31,311 bases of DNA from a virus. A model generated the notes under the pieces. It worked only from the letters and a program-made list of their open reading frames with translations, was not told the origin of the DNA and made no database searches. Position 1 is the first letter of the stretch. Each line of letters opens with the position of its first letter. The translations under genes and the position numbers were made by a program. Below, one piece after another: positions 14,970 to 20,879 of the stretch. Location: positions 1-31,311 of the IMG/VR virus record IMGVR_UViG_3300005613_000273; one strand, written 5' to 3'.

Positions 14970-16322
14970 GTGGCTTATTTTTTCGGTGGAAAACGATTAG
15001 AACCAGGTAAGCCTTTTTCGGCTGGGGATACAATGTTCCCAGAAAACTATTTAGATTTGTCCACGCCGGAAGAAAGAAAAGCTCTTGGTATAACAGAACA
15101 AGAAGATGCAGAACCAATTCGGATAGCTGGTGAAGGCCCTACCTCACCAACAGAAGAAACCTCTCCAACAAATACAGCCAATACAACTTCTTTTCCAGAA
15201 ACAGATATTGATGACTCAACTAAACAATTTTTAGACTCTTTAGGACAAGATTTTTTTGATCAATATGTTAAACCTCAATATGCAGGTGATAAATTTAATG
15301 TACAAGAAGGCAGACTTAGCTACAACAAACCAGAGCACCAAAAAGGAGGTGTAATAAGATATGCAAGACCTGATAAGATTACTCCTCCGCCTACAGAGTT
15401 TTTACCTACTACAGGAGGAACACCTACTACAGGGGGAACACCTACTACACCTACTACACCTACTACACCTACATTTACGCCCCCACCTGGCGCTTCCCCT
15501 TCTATAACCTACCCTTCAGCACCGGATTTTAAAGCAGAAACTCCTTCTTCCGGGGGTGATGATGGCGGAGGTGATGATGGCGGAAGAGATAACCCTCCTT
15601 TAACTGAATCTCCAGGCGAAGATCCAAAAGAAACATTTAAAGTTCCAGACCCTACTCCTACACCTGACACTACTCCTACACCTGACGCTACTCCTGCGCC
15701 CAAAGCCACGCCACAAATTATGGCGATGGAGAGGTTCTTCAACCCTAGTGAAGGTTTACACTTCTTTACTTCAAACCCTGCGAACGAAACACTAGGCGGT
15801 TATGGAGGAGAAGGAAAAGCATTTAACCTCTACGCAGACTCAAATTTGGCTGAGGGAGCAACCGATGTATTCCGTTTGTTTAACCCCCAAAGCGGAGATC
15901 ACTTATTTACCACGAGTAAAGAAGAGGCTGATGCAGCATCAGCGGGAGGTTATAGAGCAGAAGGCGTTGCTGGAGAAGCTTACACAGAACGGAGAGAAGG
16001 CACGGAGGCAGTGGAGCGGTATTACAACCCAAACACAGGAGGTCACCTATTAACTAGTGATCCCGAAGAACAAAAAACGTTAGGATCTCTAGGTTATAAC
16101 TATGAAGGGACTGCTTTTTACGCTCCTGCACAAACCGCCAGGGAGTCAAGTAAACCAGCAGAATCACAACCAAATGCGGTCGAACAATATTGGCAAGCTG
16201 CAAATAGTCCCCCCAAAACAGAACAAAACGAGCCAGAAAATTGGGGAGGAAGCTACCAATTTGGGGGTTGGGATGAAAATGGAAATACTATATATGTTCC
16301 TGTAAATGACAGTGGAAATTAA
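14970..16322 (+). CDS. tail-fibre/adhesin-like protein with DUF5648-type repeats
   Basis: GTG 14970 start, 450 residues. The N-terminus (PFSAGDTMFPENYLDLSTPE) matches the N-terminus of the 30100-30717 protein. Residues 140-235 are Pro/Thr/Gly low-complexity with near-perfect TPTT repeats. Residues 251-390 hold three repeats of the form RxFNPxxGxHxxTxxxxE...GGYxxEG, the pattern of the DUF5648 repeat of surface adhesins and glycan-binding proteins. The C-terminal tail is Gln/Asn-rich. No signal peptide. I read it as a virion receptor-binding or head-decoration protein. Its place among replication genes is odd. Confidence 0.75.
   Translation: MAYFFGGKRLEPGKPFSAGDTMFPENYLDLSTPEERKALGITEQEDAEPIRIAGEGPTSPTEETSPTNTANTTSFPETDIDDSTKQFLDSLGQDFFDQYVKPQYAGDKFNVQEGRLSYNKPEHQKGGVIRYARPDKITPPPTEFLPTTGGTPTTGGTPTTPTTPTTPTFTPPPGASPSITYPSAPDFKAETPSSGGDDGGGDDGGRDNPPLTESPGEDPKETFKVPDPTPTPDTTPTPDATPAPKATPQIMAMERFFNPSEGLHFFTSNPANETLGGYGGEGKAFNLYADSNLAEGATDVFRLFNPQSGDHLFTTSKEEADAASAGGYRAEGVAGEAYTERREGTEAVERYYNPNTGGHLLTSDPEEQKTLGSLGYNYEGTAFYAPAQTARESSKPAESQPNAVEQYWQAANSPPKTEQNEPENWGGSYQFGGWDENGNTIYVPVNDSGN
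15403..15475 (+). repeat. tandem repeats coding for the Pro/Thr linker
   Basis: Repeats of ACACCTACT with some GGAGGA inserts code for TPT and TGGTPT units in the adhesin. A second array (CCTACTCCTACACCTGAC, 15649-15690) codes for PTPTPD. Such low-complexity DNA tends to vary in length between relatives and probably makes a flexible linker. Confidence 0.7.
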
Positions 16323-16324
16323 TT

Positions 16325-16906
16325 TTGACTCAAGAAAAAAAATATCAACTTGGAATAACTCAAAAAGATAAAACTATAGAGTTACACGTTCATGCAAATA
16401 ATAATAACCACGCGGTAGCTCAAGCAGAGGATATCTGCCGGGCACTAGATGCAAACTCTTATTTACTAAACTACGGAGATTGTAAACAAACTAACCTTTC
16501 TGATCTGTTTAAAAAATTAGCTTTAAACTTATTTGACTATAAACTATGTGAGCCTTGGAATGGTACATTTAGCAATAATGTTCCGTGTCTTTACGTATTT
16601 AAACAGCGTTATTATGTAAGAAATTTAATTTTAAAATACCTAGACGTTCCGCGAGAAGGTGCTGTAGCCCGCCCAAGTTGCAATTGTAAGTCGTGTATAA
16701 ATCCATATCATTTCTCTTACAGAACCGGAAAAAACTCGAAATTAACTGGCGGAGATACCAATATGCTACTAGCATTCATAAGCCAAGGTTCTGGCGTAAG
16801 CCAAGCAGCCAAGGCACTAAAGGTGCATCGCTCAACCATTTATCGGAAACTAAAGCATGAACATTTTTCTGTTGGGTCTGAAAATAACAGACACCGCGCA
16901 GGATAA
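16325..16906 (+). CDS. HNH-like zinc motif plus helix-turn-helix protein
   Basis: TTG 16325 starts 193 residues. Residues 117-137 read RPSCNCKSCINPYHFSYRTGK, with Cys119, Cys121, Cys124 and His129, close to the CxxCxNPxHL core of HNH homing endonucleases. The first catalytic His is missing, so nuclease activity is doubtful. Residues 145-177 form a resolvase-type HTH (GVSQAAKALKVHRSTIYRKL). It may be a former homing nuclease turned DNA-binding regulator. It overlaps the SSB-like gene by 50 bases. Confidence 0.65.
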   Translation: MTQEKKYQLGITQKDKTIELHVHANNNNHAVAQAEDICRALDANSYLLNYGDCKQTNLSDLFKKLALNLFDYKLCEPWNGTFSNNVPCLYVFKQRYYVRNLILKYLDVPREGAVARPSCNCKSCINPYHFSYRTGKNSKLTGGDTNMLLAFISQGSGVSQAAKALKVHRSTIYRKLKHEHFSVGSENNRHRAG

Positions 16907-17501
16907 CGAAGGCGTTATTAACGTCTTAGCTGATGCTCTCCCGTCAAACGACAAAAGAGTTTCAACAAAGGTCCAATTAATCCAGGACAAAAATCACTAT
17001 GTAGGTAAACTACTACAACAATTAAGCAAAAACGATTCTGTTTTAGCTATTGGTCCTACACGAGCCACGGTTGACGGTGTGCTTCAAATGCAACCAATGC
17101 TAGTTATCTCAAAAGATAACTTCGATGATCTGCTGGCAATCAACTTGTTTATTGCTGCGGGCGGTCTGGGTCCAAAAGCCGATGAGGTTGAGCTCTCAGA
17201 CACCACCGTCACGAATCGTTCCCTGGCTTGGCAAGCGGATAACGCCGAAACGTGTTGGTTTAAATTGACAGCATGGGCTGAATTATCCAAACAACTATCA
17301 GATTTGGCACCAGGCACACCGACTATTGCAGTCGGTAAAGTCTCTACTAGTGAAAAAGATGATAAAAATTACTTAAATTACACCTTGGATAAGATTCTTT
17401 ATCTTCCCAAGTCATCGAAGTCCGCCCCTAAAAAAGCAGTGGATCCTGAAAAAGGTAAAATTGCTGCGGCGGCTATTGGTTCAATCGATTTTTCCCTTTA
17501 A
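16857..17501 (+). CDS. SSB-like OB-fold protein
   Basis: ATG 16857 starts 214 residues beginning MNIFLLGLKITD. The second half, WFKLTAWAELSKQLSDLAPG followed by IAVGKVSTSEK and LDKILYLP, follows the SSB pattern (FxxxxWgxxAexxxxxxkGxxvxVxGxl). The first half (VQLIQDKNHYVGKLLQQL to MLVISKDNF) could be another OB-like unit, so this may be a two-fold SSB. The end, GSIDFSL, lacks the usual acidic tip. It would protect single-stranded DNA during replication. Its neighbours are the polymerase region and the 272-aa partner. The start could lie later than 16857. Confidence 0.65.
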   Translation: MNIFLLGLKITDTAQDNEGVINVLADALPSNDKRVSTKVQLIQDKNHYVGKLLQQLSKNDSVLAIGPTRATVDGVLQMQPMLVISKDNFDDLLAINLFIAAGGLGPKADEVELSDTTVTNRSLAWQADNAETCWFKLTAWAELSKQLSDLAPGTPTIAVGKVSTSEKDDKNYLNYTLDKILYLPKSSKSAPKKAVDPEKGKIAAAAIGSIDFSL

Positions 17502-17516
17502 TTCAGGTACTCAATC

Positions 17517-18335
17517 ATGGTTTTTATTGCCGGTAAATTCTCCGAAGACGAAATTCTCGCCAACGTTCCTCCCCACACACTACGAATTGACCTTCAAGCT
17601 CGCCGTTGGAAATCTGATGTAGACTCTGACTCTGCAATTATCGATGCAAACGATAACGGCATTCCAATTGAATTCATCCTTTTAGGTTTTACTCCCTATT
17701 ACGGAAACCTTGGAATGCGGAACCAAGAAGAGTTCATGCGTATTGCTTTTATCGGTGTAACTCCGAAGCACCGGCTTTTGCCGCCACGCTGTGTGACTAC
17801 CGCGATGATCTCGGGTAAGTCCAGTCAAAAGAATTTTATCTCTTATTTTCAAACCCTGTACAACAACAGGATTAACTGCGCTTCAGTGATCACGTCTAGT
17901 AAGTTTGTGACTCGTTCTTTTAACGAACGGGATCCTGTAACGGGAGCAGACGGTGCCAAGATTAATTTTAATGCCTTGGAGTTTAAGGACCGTCCGGCTC
18001 AAAATGAGCTTGAAGAAAAATTGGTCGAGGACGTTATCGCGTGGCTTGATTCGACGGGAACTGAATCTGTAGTGCATTGCTTGAAATCTCACATCCCTGG
18101 TTCGGACTTGGTAGAGCTGCCCCTTGGCTCAGATCACTCTGAGATTAAAGCTCAGTTTGCCGCTGCAAGGCCGCAAGCTTTAGAGGGAACAGGAGTGGCT
18201 CGTATGTTTGCTCCTGTTGCTGCTCCAGCAGCAGAGGATGTAATCGTAGTTAAACCCGAACCCCCGCAGCCGAAACGAAAAAAAGCTGTTGAGCTTACGG
18301 AAGAACAGGCCAAAGCTTTAGGAGTTGATTTTTAG
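17517..18335 (+). CDS. hypothetical replication-region protein (272 aa)
   Basis: ATG 17517, 15 bases after the SSB-like stop, encodes 272 residues. Residues 1-190 look alpha/beta (GIPIEFILLGFTPYYGNLGM; FMRIAFIGVTPKHRLLPPR), followed by a Pro/Ala-rich linker and a Lys-rich region. It ends LTEEQAKALGVDF. The short acidic, hydrophobic end resembles protein-interaction tips of replication proteins, but this is inference. A terminator follows, so it closes the polymerase unit. The family is not recognised. Confidence 0.65.
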   Translation: MVFIAGKFSEDEILANVPPHTLRIDLQARRWKSDVDSDSAIIDANDNGIPIEFILLGFTPYYGNLGMRNQEEFMRIAFIGVTPKHRLLPPRCVTTAMISGKSSQKNFISYFQTLYNNRINCASVITSSKFVTRSFNERDPVTGADGAKINFNALEFKDRPAQNELEEKLVEDVIAWLDSTGTESVVHCLKSHIPGSDLVELPLGSDHSEIKAQFAAARPQALEGTGVARMFAPVAAPAAEDVIVVKPEPPQPKRKKAVELTEEQAKALGVDF

Positions 18336-18362
18336 AGTACAGTAAACAAGTGAAGCCAATCG

Positions 18363-18388
18363 AGCGTCGGTAATCCCGGCGCTTTTTA
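18363..18388 (+). terminator. rho-independent terminator after the polymerase/SSB unit
   Basis: Arms AGCGTCGG (18363-18370) and CCGGCGCT (18376-18383) pair over 8 positions with one G-U and a 5-base loop. The tail TTTTT follows. The next ATG (18404) is 16 bases beyond. Confidence 0.75.
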
Positions 18389-18403
18389 CTTTTAATTTTT
18401 ATA

Positions 18404-18757
18404 ATGTTTTGCCCAAACCCAGACTGCAACAGCGTTGTCACTAACGTTTTAACAGTCCGTCAGAAAAAAAACGGAAAAACCAGGCGTCGCTTTTGTCCCA
18501 CGTGCGGTTTAAAATTTACGACAGAAGAGATTTTGTTAGTAAAAGATGGTCATAAATTAATAAATCCTTATAAAAAAGAAAGCAGAAACAGACAAGGTTC
18601 TTGTAATCCAGGAGCAATCTTAACAGATACAAATGTTAGAGATTTGAGAAGATTATATAGAGAAGGCAAGACTCAAAAAGAATTGAGCATCAAATACGGT
18701 ATGAGCAAAACTCAAATATATAGAATTATTCATCGCTTGAGCTGGAAGAACATTTAG
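18404..18757 (+). CDS. NrdR-like zinc ribbon fused to HTH, probable regulator
   Basis: The 117-residue protein starts with a four-Cys zinc ribbon (Cys3, Cys8, Cys31, Cys34). The spacing and signature (RRRFCPTCGLKFTTEE) closely copy the NrdR zinc finger, but it lacks the NrdR ATP-cone. Residues 76-112 form a resolvase-type helix-turn-helix (GKTQKELSIKYGMSKTQIYR). It should be a DNA-binding regulator of phage or host genes. The 3' end overlaps the convergent nblA gene by 32 bases. Confidence 0.7.
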   Translation: MFCPNPDCNSVVTNVLTVRQKKNGKTRRRFCPTCGLKFTTEEILLVKDGHKLINPYKKESRNRQGSCNPGAILTDTNVRDLRRLYREGKTQKELSIKYGMSKTQIYRIIHRLSWKNI

Positions 18758-19004
18758 TAGAGTTTCGTTTTAACGGATGGTCAACTTCACGTGGAGTTAA
18801 AAGTTCCGTTAACGGAGGAAGCATCACGCCAGAACGAACACACCAAGAAGACAAAGCCGAGAATAAACGTTTATGTAACAAATGTTGTCTATGTACCATT
18901 TCAAAAACCTCTATAAGTTGTTCTTTGTCCAGCTTCCTAGCGTCCCTGAGAACTCGCTGGTGTAAAAAATTCTGTTCTGTATCGAGCCACTCAAGATTTA
19001 ACAT
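18726..19004 (-). CDS. nblA: NblA-like phycobilisome degradation adaptor
   Basis: The minus-strand frame from ATG 19004 encodes 92 residues. Residues 8-52 (DTEQNFLHQRVLRDARKLDK, then EQLIEVFEMVHRQHLLHKRL) align without gaps to NblA as I recall it from Synechococcus. Shared positions include the EQxF motif (Glu10, Gln11, Phe13), a Leu/Phe pair, and an RQ followed by H and F. NblA binds phycobiliproteins and hands them to the ClpC protease, dismantling the light-harvesting antenna; freshwater and marine cyanophages carry it. This copy has a C-terminal extension (60-92, Ser-rich) beyond the usual ~60 residues. It has its own promoter (19027-19055). Confidence 0.65.
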   Translation of the reverse strand: MLNLEWLDTEQNFLHQRVLRDARKLDKEQLIEVFEMVHRQHLLHKRLFSALSSWCVRSGVMLPPLTELLTPREVDHPLKRNSTKCSSSSSDE

Positions 19005-19026
19005 TTAATAAACCTGGAATATGACG

Positions 19027-19055
19027 ACTATAACCATTCCTCAGTAGACAGGCAA
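19027..19055 (-). promoter_or_regulatory. promoter for nblA
   Basis: On the minus strand, TATAGT (19027-19032, 5 of 6) lies 17 bases from TTGCCT (19050-19055, 4 of 6). The nblA ATG (19004) is 22 bases past the -10. The -35 overlaps the dyad at 19047-19065. Confidence 0.55.
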
Positions 19056-19065
19056 CCTTCCTGTC
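19047..19065. promoter_or_regulatory. dyad GACAGG-N7-CCTGTC between nblA and the plus-strand gene
   Basis: Perfect 6-bp arms GACAGG and CCTGTC flank a 7-base loop (19053-19059). One arm overlaps the nblA -35. The dyad also lies within 10 bases of the ATG at 19074 on the other strand. It could be an operator for a dimeric repressor serving both divergent genes, or a leader hairpin for the plus gene. No T-tract follows, so a terminator role is less likely. Confidence 0.45.
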
Positions 19066-19073
19066 ACTACACT

Positions 19074-19637
19074 ATGAATCTCCACATGATCCTCATGACC
19101 GACTTTTATGTAGTTCCAGATGGGGTGACCCATACGCTGATTAAGCACACGTTTATATCGGGAAACATCTTAGTTCCTTACGATCCGCAACACGTTTTAA
19201 GCACACAACTTCAAAAACATAAATATACAGTCACAACAAATGAAGACCCTAATAACTTATTAGATCCTATCTGGTGGGTGTCCATGCGAGAGAAAAAATA
19301 CGATTGGGTCGTCTGCTCAACCATGGGTTTAAAAGACTACAGTGAATACATAATGGAATACGGAATGTCAATAGCGACTAATGGCATTGCTCTTTTAGAT
19401 AGGTTATCTTTCTTAGAACCGGTGTTTAAACGAAGAACATTCCTTCTAAAGAATAAATTATCGAACATGGTTGTTTTGTCGCCACGGCCAAAATTTCGAG
19501 CTGTAGGTTCGACTAAAGACTCTGTAACAGCTTGTTGGTTTGTTTTCCAAAAACCGGACAAGTGGATGGATGGCACGATGATCAGTTACGCAGTAAATTG
19601 GGAAAACATCGGAGCCCTTCCGGAACTTCCAACATGA
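19074..19637 (+). CDS. degenerate DNA methyltransferase-like protein
   Basis: The 187-residue protein resembles the C-terminal half of phage adenine-N6 methyltransferases. DRLSFLEPVFKRR is followed by VVLSPRPKF, then ACWFVFQKPD, in the order typical of those enzymes. The catalytic (N/D)PPY motif, expected in the segment YDWVVCSTMGLKD, is replaced by CSTM, and the SAM-binding N-terminal part is missing. It is probably inactive as an enzyme and may keep a DNA-binding role. The next gene overlaps its stop (ATGA). Confidence 0.55.
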   Translation: MNLHMILMTDFYVVPDGVTHTLIKHTFISGNILVPYDPQHVLSTQLQKHKYTVTTNEDPNNLLDPIWWVSMREKKYDWVVCSTMGLKDYSEYIMEYGMSIATNGIALLDRLSFLEPVFKRRTFLLKNKLSNMVVLSPRPKFRAVGSTKDSVTACWFVFQKPDKWMDGTMISYAVNWENIGALPELPT

Positions 19638-19999
19638 CATCACGTAGCAGAAAATTCGAGCTTTTTCAAAAGGCTGTTGTAGACAACCTGACAAAGCTAA
19701 ACGAAAAACTAGATAAGCTCTGTGCGCTAACCGTTTCGAACCAACTTCTCCAAGAGTGCGTTGGTCCAGACGGTAGCGTCAGATCAGCAGAAGAGTGTGG
19801 TGATATTGTCGTAGAGAGTTTTATGGCAGGCATCTGTTTAGCCGAAGACTTAAATAGTCGGTCTAAAGAATTCGATTATCAAAAATCAGAATTTTTTATA
19901 AACGGTGCAGATGAAGACGATGAAGAGGATGAAGAAGATGATGATGACGATAATTCACAGGATTTTAATGTCAATAGGTGTCCTGTTAATGCGTTTTAA
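19634..19999 (+). CDS. hypothetical protein with acidic C-terminal tail (121 aa)
   Basis: ATG 19634 overlaps the previous TGA. A longer in-frame start at 19532 lies inside the preceding gene and is rejected. The 121-residue product has a helical N-terminal coil (VDNLTKLNEKLDKLCALT), and residues 94-108 are nearly all Asp/Glu. Acidic tails of this kind occur in DNA-mimic and nucleoprotein-binding proteins; no specific function can be assigned. Confidence 0.6.
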   Translation: MTSRSRKFELFQKAVVDNLTKLNEKLDKLCALTVSNQLLQECVGPDGSVRSAEECGDIVVESFMAGICLAEDLNSRSKEFDYQKSEFFINGADEDDEEDEEDDDDDNSQDFNVNRCPVNAF

Positions 20000-20027
20000 C
20001 TAAGATACGCTAGAGTTTAGTTAATTC

Positions 20028-20043
20028 GACACAAGCTTGTGTC
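20028..20043. promoter_or_regulatory. 16-bp perfect palindrome over the nuclease start codon
   Basis: GACACAAGCTTGTGTC is its own reverse complement. The GTG start codon of the nuclease gene (20039) lies inside the right arm, and no SD is seen. It could bind a dimeric regulator or, in RNA, fold (GACACA stem, AGCU loop) and hide the start codon. Confidence 0.5.
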
Positions 20044-20809
20044 CCAAACTCGTTTAACAATTGATGGTTTACGTCATTACGTTTGTGATGGAGTACATAG
20101 ACCACTACCTTCAGTAACTAGTGTCTTATCCGCTACACAAACGGAAGATACTCAACGGAAATTAGCTCACTGGAATGTATTAAATCCGGGTGTAGCAGAT
20201 GCAGCGGCGGCAAGAGGTTCGTGGGTACACGGTGCAGTCGAAAACTATATCCGAGGTCTAATTGTCAAACCGCCTCAGGATTTACTTCCTTTTTGGCAAG
20301 ATCTTCCAGAAAAATTAGATGAGCTTTTAGAGAACAGTAAGGTGCTGTGGTCTGAAAAGCCATATAATCAGCCACAGTGGTCAAAATATGTGGGGGACGA
20401 TGGTATTGGCAGAATTCATTATTACGACAATACTACAGGCCATGGTTATGCCGGTTGTCCCGACATAATTTATAAAGATCAAAACGGGGAATGTATACTC
20501 GCAGACTTTAAAACTTCCGCAGGTCCTTATAGTTATAGATTTCCAAAACCCACTATGGACTTAGACGAGAAAACTCGTAAGGCTTTAGTTAGTGGTGTTT
20601 TTAAATTAAAAAAGACAAAGTTACAGCTAGCTGCATACTCTATTGCTGCAGAACATTGTCTAGGAGTTAAAATTGACAAAACTCGAATAATTGTGTCTAC
20701 TCCTGTTCCCGAGTATTCAGTTCAAATTTTTACTTTTGGTGCTAACGAATTAGATATAGACAAGAAACAGTGGATGGAAGTTTTAAAGAAATTTTACTCG
20801 AAAGTTTAA
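20039..20809 (+). CDS. PD-(D/E)XK nuclease (RecB/Cas4-type exonuclease)
   Basis: GTG 20039, 256 residues. The RecB-type nuclease motifs are present. GSWVHGAVENY holds His64 and Glu68. GCPDIIYKDQNGECILADFK holds Asp142 and the DFK core Asp156/Lys158. LQLAAYSIAAE gives Gln196 and Tyr200 (QxxxY). Such phage exonucleases act in recombination or DNA processing. No four-Cys iron-sulfur cluster is seen, so it is not a typical Cas4. It lies just before the primase-helicase. GTG is the only start codon upstream of the motifs. Its stop sits in the loop of an inverted repeat (20796-20824). Confidence 0.8.
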   Translation: MSQTRLTIDGLRHYVCDGVHRPLPSVTSVLSATQTEDTQRKLAHWNVLNPGVADAAAARGSWVHGAVENYIRGLIVKPPQDLLPFWQDLPEKLDELLENSKVLWSEKPYNQPQWSKYVGDDGIGRIHYYDNTTGHGYAGCPDIIYKDQNGECILADFKTSAGPYSYRFPKPTMDLDEKTRKALVSGVFKLKKTKLQLAAYSIAAEHCLGVKIDKTRIIVSTPVPEYSVQIFTFGANELDIDKKQWMEVLKKFYSKV

Positions 20810-20824
20810 CCCGAGCTTTCGAGT
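20796..20824 (+). other. 9-bp inverted repeat straddling the nuclease stop codon
   Basis: ACTCGAAAG (20796-20804) and CTTTCGAGT (20816-20824) are perfect complements with an 11-base loop containing the TAA (20807-20809). There is no T-tract, so a classic terminator is unlikely. It may be an mRNA-stabilising or processing hairpin between the nuclease and primase genes. Confidence 0.5.
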
Positions 20825-20879
20825 CTGACCGTGGTCTAATACGGGACATCGTGCCAAAATAGTAAGACGGAGCTAGCCC

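Noticed and set aside
15403-15690. Repeated DNA in the adhesin gene as a possible CRISPR array
   Set aside because: The repeats are 9 to 12 bp, contiguous and in frame as Pro/Thr codons, with no spacers and no cas genes.
20039-20809. The nuclease as a CRISPR-associated Cas4
   Set aside because: No iron-sulfur Cys set and no CRISPR array or cas genes; a phage RecB-type nuclease fits better.
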